Source of the DNA: Bradyrhizobium jicamae
Lineage (GTDB): Bacteria > Pseudomonadota > Alphaproteobacteria > Rhizobiales > Xanthobacteraceae
NCBI RefSeq assembly: GCF_018130695.1
Contig: NZ_JAFCJX010000006.1
Span: 248,001 to 312,000 of the forward strand
Direction: 5' to 3'
Length of the DNA: 64,000 nt
A program made the translations under genes and the position numbers. The notes beneath the pieces are model-generated. The model saw nothing but the letters and a program-made list of their open reading frames with translations. It was not told where the DNA came from and searched no databases. Below, one piece after another: positions 43,947 to 52,376 of the stretch. Within the stretch, counting starts at the first letter, position 1; every line of letters begins with the position of its first letter.

Positions 43947-44708
43947 ATGCGGTTTGGAATTTCCCTCGTTGCAACGCTGCTGCTGGCAATTCTCTCCACC
44001 GGCGAAGGCTACGCCGCCAATGCCGTCGTCCGCGACGGCAACACGCTCCAGCTCGGCAATGTCACTTACCGGCTCGACGGCATCGACGCACCGGCGTTCG
44101 ACCAGCTGTGCATCGACGAGCATGCCGACCCCTGGACCTGCGGCGTCGAGGCGCGCGATCAGCTCGCCAAGCTGATCGGCGGCAAGCAGGTGCGCTGTGA
44201 CGACATCGGCGTCGACCCGACCACCAAGAAGCGCCGTCTCGGTGTCTGCAAGATCGAGGGCGATCCGACCAGCCTCAGCCAGTTGCTGGTGCGTCAGGGC
44301 TTTGCGCTGAATGTCGAGGCCTCCGCAACCGGACGCTTCAAGCCGGACGAAGCCGCGGCAAAGGACAATCGTCTGGGGCTGTGGAAAGGCTGCTTCGTCG
44401 CGCCGCGCGAGTTCCGCGTCGGCAAGTCGGATGGCGCCCTGCTCGGCGGCGCCTGCCCCGCCGATCGCGACAAGCAGATCCGTGAAGCGCTCTTCCCGCA
44501 GGACATCGCGATGCCCGCCGGCTGCAACATCAAGGGCAAATATGCTGTGCGCGCCCGCGTCACCGGCAACCTCGGCATCTATCACCTGCAGGCGTGCCGC
44601 AGCTATCCGGGCCTCGGTAATCCGGACCGCTGGTTCTGCTCGGAGGACGACGCGCAGGCCGCCGGGTTCCGCAGGGCCTATAATTGTCGCCCGCCCAAGG
44701 CAAAGTAA
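43947..44708 (+). CDS. Secreted thermonuclease family protein
   Basis: A 253-residue protein with a signal peptide (about residues 1-24) and a staphylococcal-nuclease-like OB fold: VVRDGNTLQLGNVTYRLDGI with the DGIDAP loop, CGVEARDQLAKLIGGKQVRC, then RLGVCKIEG and LLVRQGFALNV. Many cysteines suggest disulfides. The C-terminal region (CPADRDKQIREALFPQDIAM) resembles a second small domain. Catalytic Arg and Glu residues cannot all be assigned. It ends in a 15-base tandem repeat that includes the stop codon. Confidence 0.88.
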   Translation: MRFGISLVATLLLAILSTGEGYAANAVVRDGNTLQLGNVTYRLDGIDAPAFDQLCIDEHADPWTCGVEARDQLAKLIGGKQVRCDDIGVDPTTKKRRLGVCKIEGDPTSLSQLLVRQGFALNVEASATGRFKPDEAAAKDNRLGLWKGCFVAPREFRVGKSDGALLGGACPADRDKQIREALFPQDIAMPAGCNIKGKYAVRARVTGNLGIYHLQACRSYPGLGNPDRWFCSEDDAQAAGFRRAYNCRPPKAK

Positions 44709-44738
44709 CCGAAGGCCAAGTAACCCAAGGCCAAGCAA
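44694..44738 (+). repeat. Three 15-base tandem repeats across the nuclease stop codon
   Basis: Units CCCAAGGCAAAGTAA, CCGAAGGCCAAGTAA and CCCAAGGCCAAGCAA run exactly head to tail. The first unit encodes PKAK plus the stop TAA; the second would repeat PKAK-stop; the third has TAA changed to CAA, so a readthrough would continue. Confidence 0.9.
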
Positions 44739-44819
44739 GCGGCGACATGAGCCGGCAAATCGCGCTGGCAAAGCAGCCTCGTGATATGTGAGACTGCATC
44801 TCAGAGGTTGCCGGCGCGA

Positions 44820-47279
44820 ATGAGTCCTCCCGATCCCTCCGATGCACTCCCCGAGGCTGAGGCCGCCGAACGGCTGCGGCAGCATCTGGAAGAGATCGCC
44901 CGCGAGCGCGACCGGGCCCATCGCGCGCTGCAAGAGCGCGAGGCGGAGCTGGCGCGGATCCAGCGCATCGCCAAGGTCGGCGGCCTCGAGATCGACTTCC
45001 GCGACGGCGTCAAAAACCGTCGCTCTCCCGAATATCTGCTGGTCCATGGGCTTCCATCGGAGGCCGCCAATGAAGCCTATGAGGACTGGATCGCACGCAT
45101 CCACCCCGAGGATCGCCAGCGCACCATCAGGCATCTGTTCGAGGTGCTGAAGAGCGATCGCGAGGACTACACCGCGGTCTACCGGATCATCCGCCCCGAT
45201 GACGGCGAGCACCGCTGGATCCGCGTCGTCGCCAAGATCGAGCGCGAAAAAAGCGGTCGCGCGCTGCGGCTGGTCGGCGCCGATCTCGACGTCACCGACC
45301 AGATGCTGGCGCAGGAGACGTTGCGCGAGAGCGAGGAGCGCTTTCGCCTGATCGCCGACAGCGCGCCGGTGCCGATCTGGGTGACCAAGCTCGACCGCAC
45401 CCGCTCCTTCGCCAACCAGGCCTATCTGGATTTCCTCGGCCTGCCGTTCGAGCAGGCGATCGTGTTCGACTGGCGCAAGGCGCTGCATCCCGACGATCTG
45501 CCGCGGGTGCTGCAGGAGCAGATCACCGGCGAGCTCTCGCTAAAGCCGTTCGTGCTGGAGGCGCGCTACCGCGACGCCAGGGGCGACTGGCGCTGGCTGC
45601 GCTCGGAGTCGCAGCCGCGCTGGGACCCGAACGGCAAGCATATCGGCTTCATCGGCGTCGCCCACGACATCACCGCCGCCAAGGAAGCGGAGATCGAACT
45701 CAGGAAGCTCAACGAGACGCTCGAGCACCGGATTCAGGAGCGCACCGCACAGCTTGAATCGCGTGAAGCCCAGATGCGCGCCATTCTGGAGACCAGTCAC
45801 CAGTATCAGGGGCTGCTCAACCAGCATGGCGACCTGCTCTATGCCAACAAGACCGCACTGGCAGGGATTCGCGCCGACGCAAGCGATGTGGCCGGCAAGC
45901 CGTTCTGGGACACGCCCTGGTTCGCCACCACCGAGGGCGTGGCACAAACCGTCAAGGACGCCTTCACCGCGGTGATGCGCGGCGAGGAATTCCGGACCGA
46001 GATCGCGGTGCGGCTGCCGATCGGCGACCGCCATTTCGATTTCGGGATGCGGCCGCTGCATGATCGCGACGGCGCCATCGTCGGCGCGGTGCCGGAGGCC
46101 GTCGACATCACCGAACGGCGCAAAGGCGAAGAGGCGCTGCGCCAGGCGCAGAAGATGGAAGCGGTCGGCCAGCTGACCGGCGGCGTCGCGCACGACTTCA
46201 ACAATCTGCTCACCATCATCCGCTCGGCGACCGACTTCCTGCGCCGCCGCGACCTGCCGGACGAGCGTCGCCGCCGCTACATCGACGCGATCGCAGAGAC
46301 CGTGGAGCGCGCCTCGAAGCTGACGGCGCAGTTGCTGGCCTTCGCGCGCCGGCAACCACTGAAGCCGGAAGTCTTCAATGTCGGTGCCCAGGTCGACAGC
46401 GTCGCGCAACTGATCCGCCCCCTGGTCGGCGGCCGCATCACCATCGAGGTCAGGATCTACGATGCGGACTGTTTTGCGATCGCGGACATCGGCCAGTTCG
46501 AGACCGCGCTGATCAACCTCGCCGTCAATGCGCGTGACGCAATGAACAGCGAGGGGCACCTCACGATAAGCGTCAGCAAGGTGCAGGCGATCCCTGCCCT
46601 GCGCGCCCAGCCGCCACGCAGCGGCGATTTCGTTGCGGTGTCGATCGAAGACACCGGCAGCGGTATCTCACCGCACCATATCGACGCGATCTTCGAGCCG
46701 TTCTTCACGACCAAGGAGGTCGGCAAGGGCACCGGCCTCGGCCTCAGCCAGGCCTTCGGCTTCGCCAAGCAGTCGGACGGCGACATCGATGTCGTGAGCA
46801 CGCCCGGTGCGGGCGCCAGATTCACCATTTATCTGCCGCAGGCGACGCGGCCGAGCGATGAGAAGATCATTGCGGCTGCAGGCAGTGAACAGGCCAGCAT
46901 CGGCCGCGGCTACCGCGTCCTCGTCGTCGAGGACAATGACGACGTCGGGCGCTTCTCCACCGAGCTGCTCGAGGATCTCGGCTATTCCGTCAAGCGCGCA
47001 GCCAATGCCAATGCGGCACTGGCGATCCTGTCGCAGGACGAATTCTCCGCCGACCTCGTGTTCTCCGACGTGATCATGCCCGGCATGAACGGCGTCGAGC
47101 TCGCCGGCATCATCCGCGACCGCTACCCCGGCCTGCCCGTGGTGCTGACCAGCGGCTACAGCAACGTGCTCGCCGAAAGCGCCCATAGCGGCTTCGAGCT
47201 GATCCAGAAACCCTACTCGGTCGAGGCGCTGTCGCGCACGCTGCGGAAGGCGATCACCGAGACCTCCACGCGCGCCTGA
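44820..47279 (+). CDS. PAS-containing hybrid sensor histidine kinase
   Basis: An 819-residue cytoplasmic protein. Three PAS domains lie at about residues 40-155, 165-290 and 320-440; the first two are PAS_3-like with a YRIIRPDDGEHRWIRV strand. A HisKA domain has the phospho-acceptor His in GQLTGGVAHDFNNLLTII. HATPase_c (about 555-670) carries NLAVNARDAM, DTGSGI and GTGLGLS. A C-terminal receiver domain (about 690-805) has RVLVVEDNDDVGRFS and FSDVIMPGMNG with the phospho-acceptor Asp. No transmembrane segment. The ATG at 44820 follows the family; an upstream GTG at 44781 is possible. Confidence 0.94.
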   Translation: MSPPDPSDALPEAEAAERLRQHLEEIARERDRAHRALQEREAELARIQRIAKVGGLEIDFRDGVKNRRSPEYLLVHGLPSEAANEAYEDWIARIHPEDRQRTIRHLFEVLKSDREDYTAVYRIIRPDDGEHRWIRVVAKIEREKSGRALRLVGADLDVTDQMLAQETLRESEERFRLIADSAPVPIWVTKLDRTRSFANQAYLDFLGLPFEQAIVFDWRKALHPDDLPRVLQEQITGELSLKPFVLEARYRDARGDWRWLRSESQPRWDPNGKHIGFIGVAHDITAAKEAEIELRKLNETLEHRIQERTAQLESREAQMRAILETSHQYQGLLNQHGDLLYANKTALAGIRADASDVAGKPFWDTPWFATTEGVAQTVKDAFTAVMRGEEFRTEIAVRLPIGDRHFDFGMRPLHDRDGAIVGAVPEAVDITERRKGEEALRQAQKMEAVGQLTGGVAHDFNNLLTIIRSATDFLRRRDLPDERRRRYIDAIAETVERASKLTAQLLAFARRQPLKPEVFNVGAQVDSVAQLIRPLVGGRITIEVRIYDADCFAIADIGQFETALINLAVNARDAMNSEGHLTISVSKVQAIPALRAQPPRSGDFVAVSIEDTGSGISPHHIDAIFEPFFTTKEVGKGTGLGLSQAFGFAKQSDGDIDVVSTPGAGARFTIYLPQATRPSDEKIIAAAGSEQASIGRGYRVLVVEDNDDVGRFSTELLEDLGYSVKRAANANAALAILSQDEFSADLVFSDVIMPGMNGVELAGIIRDRYPGLPVVLTSGYSNVLAESAHSGFELIQKPYSVEALSRTLRKAITETSTRA

Positions 47280-47295
47280 CCAGCTTCCTTCCGAT

Positions 47296-47592
47296 CTACT
47301 CGATCATCACATGCGCGACGCCCATCTGCAGGATGCCGAGCGCCCGCGCCGCCTTGGTCGAGATATCGATGATCCGCCCGCGCACGAAAGGACCGCGATC
47401 ATTGACGCGGCACTGGATCGAGCGCCCGCCATAGGACACCCGGATCATGCTGCCGAATGGCCTGCTGCGATGCGCACAGGTCAGTTCTCCGCTCTTGCCG
47501 ATGCCCCGGTAATAGGACGCAATCCCGCTCTCTGCGCTTGCCGCGGAGGAGGCAAACAGCAGCAGAACGGCTGAAGCCGCAATCGTTTTCAT
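47296..47592 (-). CDS. RlpA-like double-psi beta-barrel protein
   Basis: A 98-residue protein with a signal peptide (about residues 1-20). The DPBB domain carries [20 protein letters not shown], then [20 protein letters not shown] and [20 protein letters not shown]. RlpA family members are septal peptidoglycan-linked lytic transglycosylases. No SPOR domain and no lipobox Cys is seen, so this short form may be only the catalytic domain. The catalytic Asp and His cannot be assigned with certainty. Confidence 0.9.
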   Translation of the reverse strand: MKTIAASAVLLLFASSAASAESGIASYYRGIGKSGELTCAHRSRPFGSMIRVSYGGRSIQCRVNDRGPFVRGRIIDISTKAARALGILQMGVAHVMIE

Positions 47593-47673
47593 GGATCGCC
47601 TGCCGGTCAGCCCCGCAAGGGAACGCGGTTCCGGCGATTCGGTTCCCGGTTCAGGCGATGTTGACGGGAGATT

Positions 47674-50388
47674 TCAGGCTGCGTTCTCGACGGCGTCGGC
47701 GGCAAGCAGCGCGGCGAGGTCTCTTGCCGGCACCGGCTTGCTGAACAGGTAGCCCTGCATCTGGGTGCAGCCGAGCAGCTGCACGGTGTCGCGCTGCTGC
47801 TCGGTCTCGACGCCCTCGGCGGTCGTGATCATGTTGCGGTCGGCGGCGATCGAGACGACGGCGCGGATGATCGAGGCCGACGACGAGTTGCGCGCGACCT
47901 CCTTGACGAAGGAGCGGTCGATCTTGATCTTGTCGAACGGGAAGCGCTGCAGATATTGCAGCGAGGAATAGCCGGTGCCGAAATCGTCGAGCGCGATGTG
48001 GACGCCGAGCGCGCGCAGCTGGTTGAGCGCCACCAGCGCCGCATCGTCGTCGGCGATCAGCACCGCCTCGGTGATCTCGAGCTCGAGCCGGCGCGGATCG
48101 AGCCCGCTCGCGGCGAGCGCGGCCGCGACCTTCAGCGACAGCGTTTCCGACCTGAACTGCACCGGCGAGACGTTGACGGCCACGCGCACATGCGCAGGCC
48201 AGGTCGCAGCCTCGGTGCAGGCGGTGCGCAGCACCCACTGCCCGATCTCCTCGATCAGGCCGGTCTCCTCGGCGACGGGGATGAACTCGGCAGGCGAGAT
48301 CATGCCGCGCACCGGATGCCGCCAGCGCAGCAGCGCCTCGCAGCCGGTCACCTCGTCGCTGCGCAAATCGACCAGCGGCTGGTAGTGCAGCTCGAATCCA
48401 TCATCGACCAGCGCGACACGCATGTCGGCTTCCAGCTCGCGGCGCAGATTGGCCTGCTTCTCCATCGCCGGATCGAAGAAGCGATAGGTCCGCCGGCCGG
48501 CGGCCTTGGCGGCATACATCGCAAGATCCGCACTCTTGAGCAGGGCGAGCAGGTCGGAGCCGTGGCGCGGCGCCACCGCGATGCCGATGCTGGCGTCGCT
48601 CGACAGCCGGTGGCCGTGGCAATCGAACGGCGTGCGCAGCGCCTGGTAGAGCCGGCCAACGAGATCGCTGACATCGGCATCGGAGGCGATGTTGTGCTGG
48701 ACGATGGCGAATTCATCGCCGCCGAGGCGGGCGATGAAATCGTCAGCGCCGACCGAGGCGCGCAGCTTCTCCGCGACACCTTTGAGGAATTCATCGCCGA
48801 TCAGATGGCCGAGCGAGTCGTTGATGCGCTTGAACTCGTCGATGTCGATATAGAGGATCGCGAACTGGCTGCTCTCGGCTTGCAGCAGCATGCCTTCGGC
48901 GTGGCGCTGGAACAGCGTCCGGTTCGGCAAATTGGTCAGCGCGTCGAAATGCGCCAGATGCTCGATCCGCGCCTGCACGCGCCGGCCTTCGGTAACGTCC
49001 TCCAGCGTGGTTGCCCAGCCGCCGTCGGACGAACGCTTGTAGATCAGGCGGATGCTGCGGCCGTCGGGAACGGTGACCACCGTGTCCTGAACCTGATCGG
49101 TGTCGCGGTTGGTGAAGCGCGCACAATATTCATCAACGTCGCCGACGAAAGATCCGATCGCCTGCCGGTGCAGGATCACGTCACGCAAGTGGCAGCCGGG
49201 CTTCACCACGTCGGGCGAAACGCCGAACAGGTCGATATATTGCTGGTTGCAGATGACGAGCCGGGCCGAGGCGTCGAACAGCAGCAGCCCCTGGGTCATG
49301 GTGTTGATCGCGGTGTCGAGATGCCGGCTCTTCTCCGACAGCTTGTGCTGGGCGGCGTCGTGCTGGCGTTTGAGCTGGCGCACGATCAGGAAGATCGTGA
49401 CGACAACGACGACGATCGCGAGCACGGCGGCGAAGAACTGCAGCCGGGTCTGCGACCGCCAGTCGTCGAGCGCGCTGGAGGCCTTGGTCGTCGCCAGGAT
49501 CAGGATCGGATAATGCGACAGCGACTTGACGGCGCCGACATTCTCCTCGTCCTCCACGCTGCTGATGAAGCGGCCCGACGTATTTCCGCCGAGGCTCAGG
49601 ACACGCTGAAACAGCGGCTGCCTGGCGATGTTGCGGCCGAGGACGCCGGGATCGGCGGGATAGCGCGCGATGATGGTGCCGTCCCAATGGATCATCGAGA
49701 TCGTGGTCTCGCTGCTCAGCGCCAGCGAGGCGACGAAATCCTCGAAATGGCTGGCTTCGACCCCGCGGCTGGCAAAGCCGATGATCTCGCCGGAGCTGTT
49801 GACGATCTTGCGCGCGAAGATCGTGGTCCACTTGCCGGTCACCCGGCTGATGGCCGGCTCGACAATGACGTCAGGCGTCGGCTTTCCCGAGGTGAACTCC
49901 TTGAAGTAGCGACGGTCGGCAATGTTGATGTCGGTGACCGGCCACATCTCCGACGAGTTGATCAGCCAGCCCTTGGCATTGAAGATGTTGAGCGAGCCGA
50001 CATGAGGCAATGCCGCAAGCCGCGTGCGCAGCATTTCGTGCGCGGTCAAGAGCGACATCGTCCGCTCGAACTGCTCGGCGGTCTCGATGTTCCCGGCCTG
50101 CATGTGGGCGACGACGTCCTCATGGACGTGCTGCAGATCGGAAAGTTGCTGATCGAAGTGGCGCGACAGCAGCAGCGCCGTGTTGTTCAGCTCGCGCTCG
50201 GTCACCTCCAGCGCACGCTCGCGAAACTGCAGTGCGAGGTAGCCGGTGCCCAGCATGATCGCGAGCACCAGCAATCCGGCGCTCAGGACCAGCCACTGGA
50301 TCGCGCCCAGCCTGATCCTGCGTAGCGCACCGAAGTTCGGCAGCCACCGGTGGTCCGGGCTTGCGCTGTCGGTTGAGCGAATTGACAT
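47674..50388 (-). CDS. Bifunctional diguanylate cyclase/phosphodiesterase with periplasmic sensor (dCache-PAS-GGDEF-EAL)
   Basis: A 904-residue membrane protein. TM1 lies at about residues 28-50, a periplasmic sensor (dCache-like, with TDINIADRRYFKEFTSGKPT) at 50-310, and TM2 at about 315-340 before a PAS_7 domain (about 370-480). The GGDEF domain has ARLGGDEFAIVQHN, an intact signature. The EAL domain carries GCEALLRWRHP, then DDFGTGYSSLQYLQRFPFDK and LVALNQLRAL, with the catalytic Glu and Asp in place. Both c-di-GMP activities are therefore plausible. The ATG at 50388 has no strong Shine-Dalgarno, and the promoter may lie in the 92-base gap. Confidence 0.95.
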   Translation of the reverse strand: MSIRSTDSASPDHRWLPNFGALRRIRLGAIQWLVLSAGLLVLAIMLGTGYLALQFRERALEVTERELNNTALLLSRHFDQQLSDLQHVHEDVVAHMQAGNIETAEQFERTMSLLTAHEMLRTRLAALPHVGSLNIFNAKGWLINSSEMWPVTDINIADRRYFKEFTSGKPTPDVIVEPAISRVTGKWTTIFARKIVNSSGEIIGFASRGVEASHFEDFVASLALSSETTISMIHWDGTIIARYPADPGVLGRNIARQPLFQRVLSLGGNTSGRFISSVEDEENVGAVKSLSHYPILILATTKASSALDDWRSQTRLQFFAAVLAIVVVVVTIFLIVRQLKRQHDAAQHKLSEKSRHLDTAINTMTQGLLLFDASARLVICNQQYIDLFGVSPDVVKPGCHLRDVILHRQAIGSFVGDVDEYCARFTNRDTDQVQDTVVTVPDGRSIRLIYKRSSDGGWATTLEDVTEGRRVQARIEHLAHFDALTNLPNRTLFQRHAEGMLLQAESSQFAILYIDIDEFKRINDSLGHLIGDEFLKGVAEKLRASVGADDFIARLGGDEFAIVQHNIASDADVSDLVGRLYQALRTPFDCHGHRLSSDASIGIAVAPRHGSDLLALLKSADLAMYAAKAAGRRTYRFFDPAMEKQANLRRELEADMRVALVDDGFELHYQPLVDLRSDEVTGCEALLRWRHPVRGMISPAEFIPVAEETGLIEEIGQWVLRTACTEAATWPAHVRVAVNVSPVQFRSETLSLKVAAALAASGLDPRRLELEITEAVLIADDDAALVALNQLRALGVHIALDDFGTGYSSLQYLQRFPFDKIKIDRSFVKEVARNSSSASIIRAVVSIAADRNMITTAEGVETEQQRDTVQLLGCTQMQGYLFSKPVPARDLAALLAADAVENAA

Positions 50389-50480
50389 TTCCCTGCCCCT
50401 GCAGGCAGTTGTTCTACGGGAACACAACCCAAGGGGCGGTTAGGAAAGTCGGTTATTGAAGCGTTAAGTGCCTGCCGGAA

Positions 50481-51020
50481 TCAGGCAGTTGCCATCTCGG
50501 CAGCCGCGGCGTCGTTCGGCTCTTTCAGGCTGCATTCGATCAGGGCGCCCTCGACCGTGAACTTCGCGAATGGCGACAGCGGCGAGTCGACCTGGAGCGC
50601 GGCGAAGAACTGCGAGTCGCCCGGGCTCTTCAGGAAAAAGCGGATGTGGCTTGCCGACAGCGAATCTCTGGACAACCACACCACGCCCGAGAACAGCGCG
50701 ACCATGATCTGGGCGTAGTCGCTCGTGCTTGCGAGGCCAAGGTCATAAATCGGCGATACGTTGACGAAACGGACGCGCAGCGCCGGCGTCGGATATTTGC
50801 TCATCAGCAGCCGCCGGGCCTGGCAGACCGCATGCACCCGCTCGCCGTCGGCGAGGTAGTAGAGGCCCTGGCTGTCGCCGTCCTTCGTGGTCAGCGCATC
50901 AAAAATGGCGATGCCGCCAACGGTGGCAAAGTCCTCGCCGACGCCTTCAGCGTCCTTCTTCCACTGAGCCTTGATGTTGCGCCAGGTCCGCTCGGGATCC
51001 TCGAATGGCAAAAGCCGCAT
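50481..51020 (-). CDS. Conserved hypothetical protein
   Basis: A 179-residue soluble protein: LPFEDPERTWRNIKAQWKKD at the N-terminus, then GGIAIFDALTTKDGDSQGLY, VHAVCQARRLLMSKYPTPAL and LRVRFVNVSPIYDLGLASTS. No family is recognised; the Ala-rich tail is probably disordered. A perfect 7-1-7 palindrome is placed right upstream of the start. It may be cotranscribed with the upstream DUF2798 gene. Confidence 0.8.
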   Translation of the reverse strand: MRLLPFEDPERTWRNIKAQWKKDAEGVGEDFATVGGIAIFDALTTKDGDSQGLYYLADGERVHAVCQARRLLMSKYPTPALRVRFVNVSPIYDLGLASTSDYAQIMVALFSGVVWLSRDSLSASHIRFFLKSPGDSQFFAALQVDSPLSPFAKFTVEGALIECSLKEPNDAAAAEMATA

Positions 51021-51022
51021 GG

Positions 51023-51037
51023 TTAACCGGCGGTTAA
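51023..51037. promoter_or_regulatory. Palindrome upstream of the 50481-51020 gene
   Basis: TTAACCG-G-CGGTTAA is a perfect 7-1-7 inverted repeat beginning three bases before the start codon. A candidate operator or a short hairpin that would affect ribosome access. Confidence 0.45.
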
Positions 51038-51097
51038 AGGAGTGATCGATCCCCGTGATGTTACGATGGAGGATTTAAATGTTCTCTTACGCGGGTA

Positions 51098-51126
51098 CCG
51101 GCAACGGCCACGACGACCGTTGCCGG
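51098..51126 (-). terminator. Hairpin downstream of DUF2798 gene
   Basis: A perfect 10-bp stem CCGGCAACGG/CCGTTGCCGG with a 9-base loop, eight bases after the DUF2798 stop. No U-run. Confidence 0.55.
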
Positions 51127-51134
51127 CACATTGC

Positions 51135-51389
51135 TCATCTGGCTGATGGTGCGGATGTCACGACAAGCGCGACGATCCGGCGGACCAGCGGCAACACCGT
51201 CAGCAGCGTCGGAAACGCGACGAGCCACGACAAGGCCCAGGCGCCCGGCCAGGTGGCGAGGAACGCTTGCGTCGGACCAAGGCTCCTCAAGGTCGAGATC
51301 ATCGAGACGACAAAAGTCATCAGCACCGACAGGACAAGCGGCATCACGACCGGCGCATAGCGCGCCGGCAGTTTGCGAACTGCAATCAT
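51135..51389 (-). CDS. DUF2798 family membrane protein
   Basis: An 84-residue protein with two membrane helices, MPLVLSVLMTFVVSMISTL and the segment after TWPGAWALSWLVAFPTLLTV, with the conserved RKLPARY N-terminus and the ending PLVRRIV. These are DUF2798 features. Function unknown; the ATG at 51389 is used, an upstream in-frame codon at 51419 is possible. Confidence 0.88.
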   Translation of the reverse strand: MIAVRKLPARYAPVVMPLVLSVLMTFVVSMISTLRSLGPTQAFLATWPGAWALSWLVAFPTLLTVLPLVRRIVALVVTSAPSAR

Positions 51390-51589
51390 GGTTTCACTTT
51401 GCGAAGTTCGATCGGTCAATCACGTCATTTGAAATATCCGCAGTCGCCCGATCATACGGGTGATGCGTTGCTTGACGTGAGACGCTTACGGCGCTGAATA
51501 GCGGCGCGCTACCCATAGGGGCCGGCGCGTCCGCTCGCAAGCACGATCGGGCCACACGGTTTACAATCGTTCCAGACCGCAGAAGACCG

Positions 51590-51817
51590 ATGGATGCACT
51601 GACACTGTTCGGACTGTTCGCCGTGACCCTGATGCTGGTCTGCTATGCCGCCGAGGAGCGCAGCCATTGGTTCATCCTGGCGTTCGCCGTCGCCTGCGGG
51701 CTCGGCTCGATCTATGGCTTCCTGCAGGGCGCGTGGCCGTTCGGACTGGTCGAAGCGATCTGGGCCGTCGTTGCCGCGCGGCGCTGGCTGCTGCGGCGTC
51801 ACGCGATCGGGGCGTAA
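51590..51817 (+). CDS. Small membrane protein, conserved hypothetical
   Basis: A 75-residue protein with two hydrophobic helices (LTLFGLFAVTLMLVCYAAE and FILAFAVACGLGSIYGFLQ) and a basic C-terminus. I recall similar proteins in Bradyrhizobium. Function unknown. A weak ribosome site AGAAG precedes the ATG. Confidence 0.75.
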   Translation: MDALTLFGLFAVTLMLVCYAAEERSHWFILAFAVACGLGSIYGFLQGAWPFGLVEAIWAVVAARRWLLRRHAIGA

Positions 51818-51893
51818 CGTTATACTATTCAGCGGTGCGATGACGCGGCCTCGGCGCTTGAAGCGCAGCGAGGCCGGCGCTAAATGAGGGCAG

Positions 51894-52259
51894 ATGGACA
51901 CCTCGCCCGCCAAAATTGATTCTGTTTCGCGCACGACCCCGTCGCGCCGCTGGCGCAGCGTGTTCGCGGGCTTGATCTCGCTGGCGCTGGTGTTGTCGTT
52001 CTTCCACGGCTGGGCCTTCGACACCGATGATGGCGGCCCGGCGTTCTCGGTCGCCCAGTCGAGCGGTGATGCCAGCGGCAAGTCGCCGGCCCATCCGCCC
52101 TCGCCGCACGGCGATCACTGCCTGACCCATGTCGCATCGGTCGCCACGCAGGACGCCGTGCTTGGGATCGACTACGGTGCGCACGCCTATCGCATCGTCA
52201 GCGTGCGCGCGCCGGCCTCCGCCGACCTGCTCTCTCCTTTCAAACCACCTCGCGCCTGA
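51894..52259 (+). CDS. Small membrane-anchored His-rich protein upstream of czcBA
   Basis: A 121-residue protein with one membrane helix (SVFAGLISLALVLSFFHGW, about residues 22-40). The C-terminal part is predicted outside the cytoplasm and carries HPPSPHGDHCLTH, a His/Cys cluster. It sits 117 bases before an RND adaptor gene on the same strand. Small proteins with such clusters often precede cation-efflux operons; a metal-sensing or metal-chaperone role is inferred. GAGGG precedes the ATG. No family is assigned. Confidence 0.72.
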   Translation: MDTSPAKIDSVSRTTPSRRWRSVFAGLISLALVLSFFHGWAFDTDDGGPAFSVAQSSGDASGKSPAHPPSPHGDHCLTHVASVATQDAVLGIDYGAHAYRIVSVRAPASADLLSPFKPPRA

Positions 52260-52376
52260 TCCGGTCGTTTGACTGATCATATCTCGCGGCCCGCAGAGCG
52301 CCGCCGCGAGATCGTTCCCGCACATCGATGTTGCAACGGCGCCGGCACGATTCGGCCGCGCCGTGGAGAGGCGCAT

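Noticed and set aside
47956..50325. A 789-codon frame on the plus strand opposite the GGDEF-EAL gene
   Set aside because: It lies exactly antisense to a fully recognisable protein; its translation is Arg/Gly/Asp-rich without any motif. High-GC codon bias creates such shadows.
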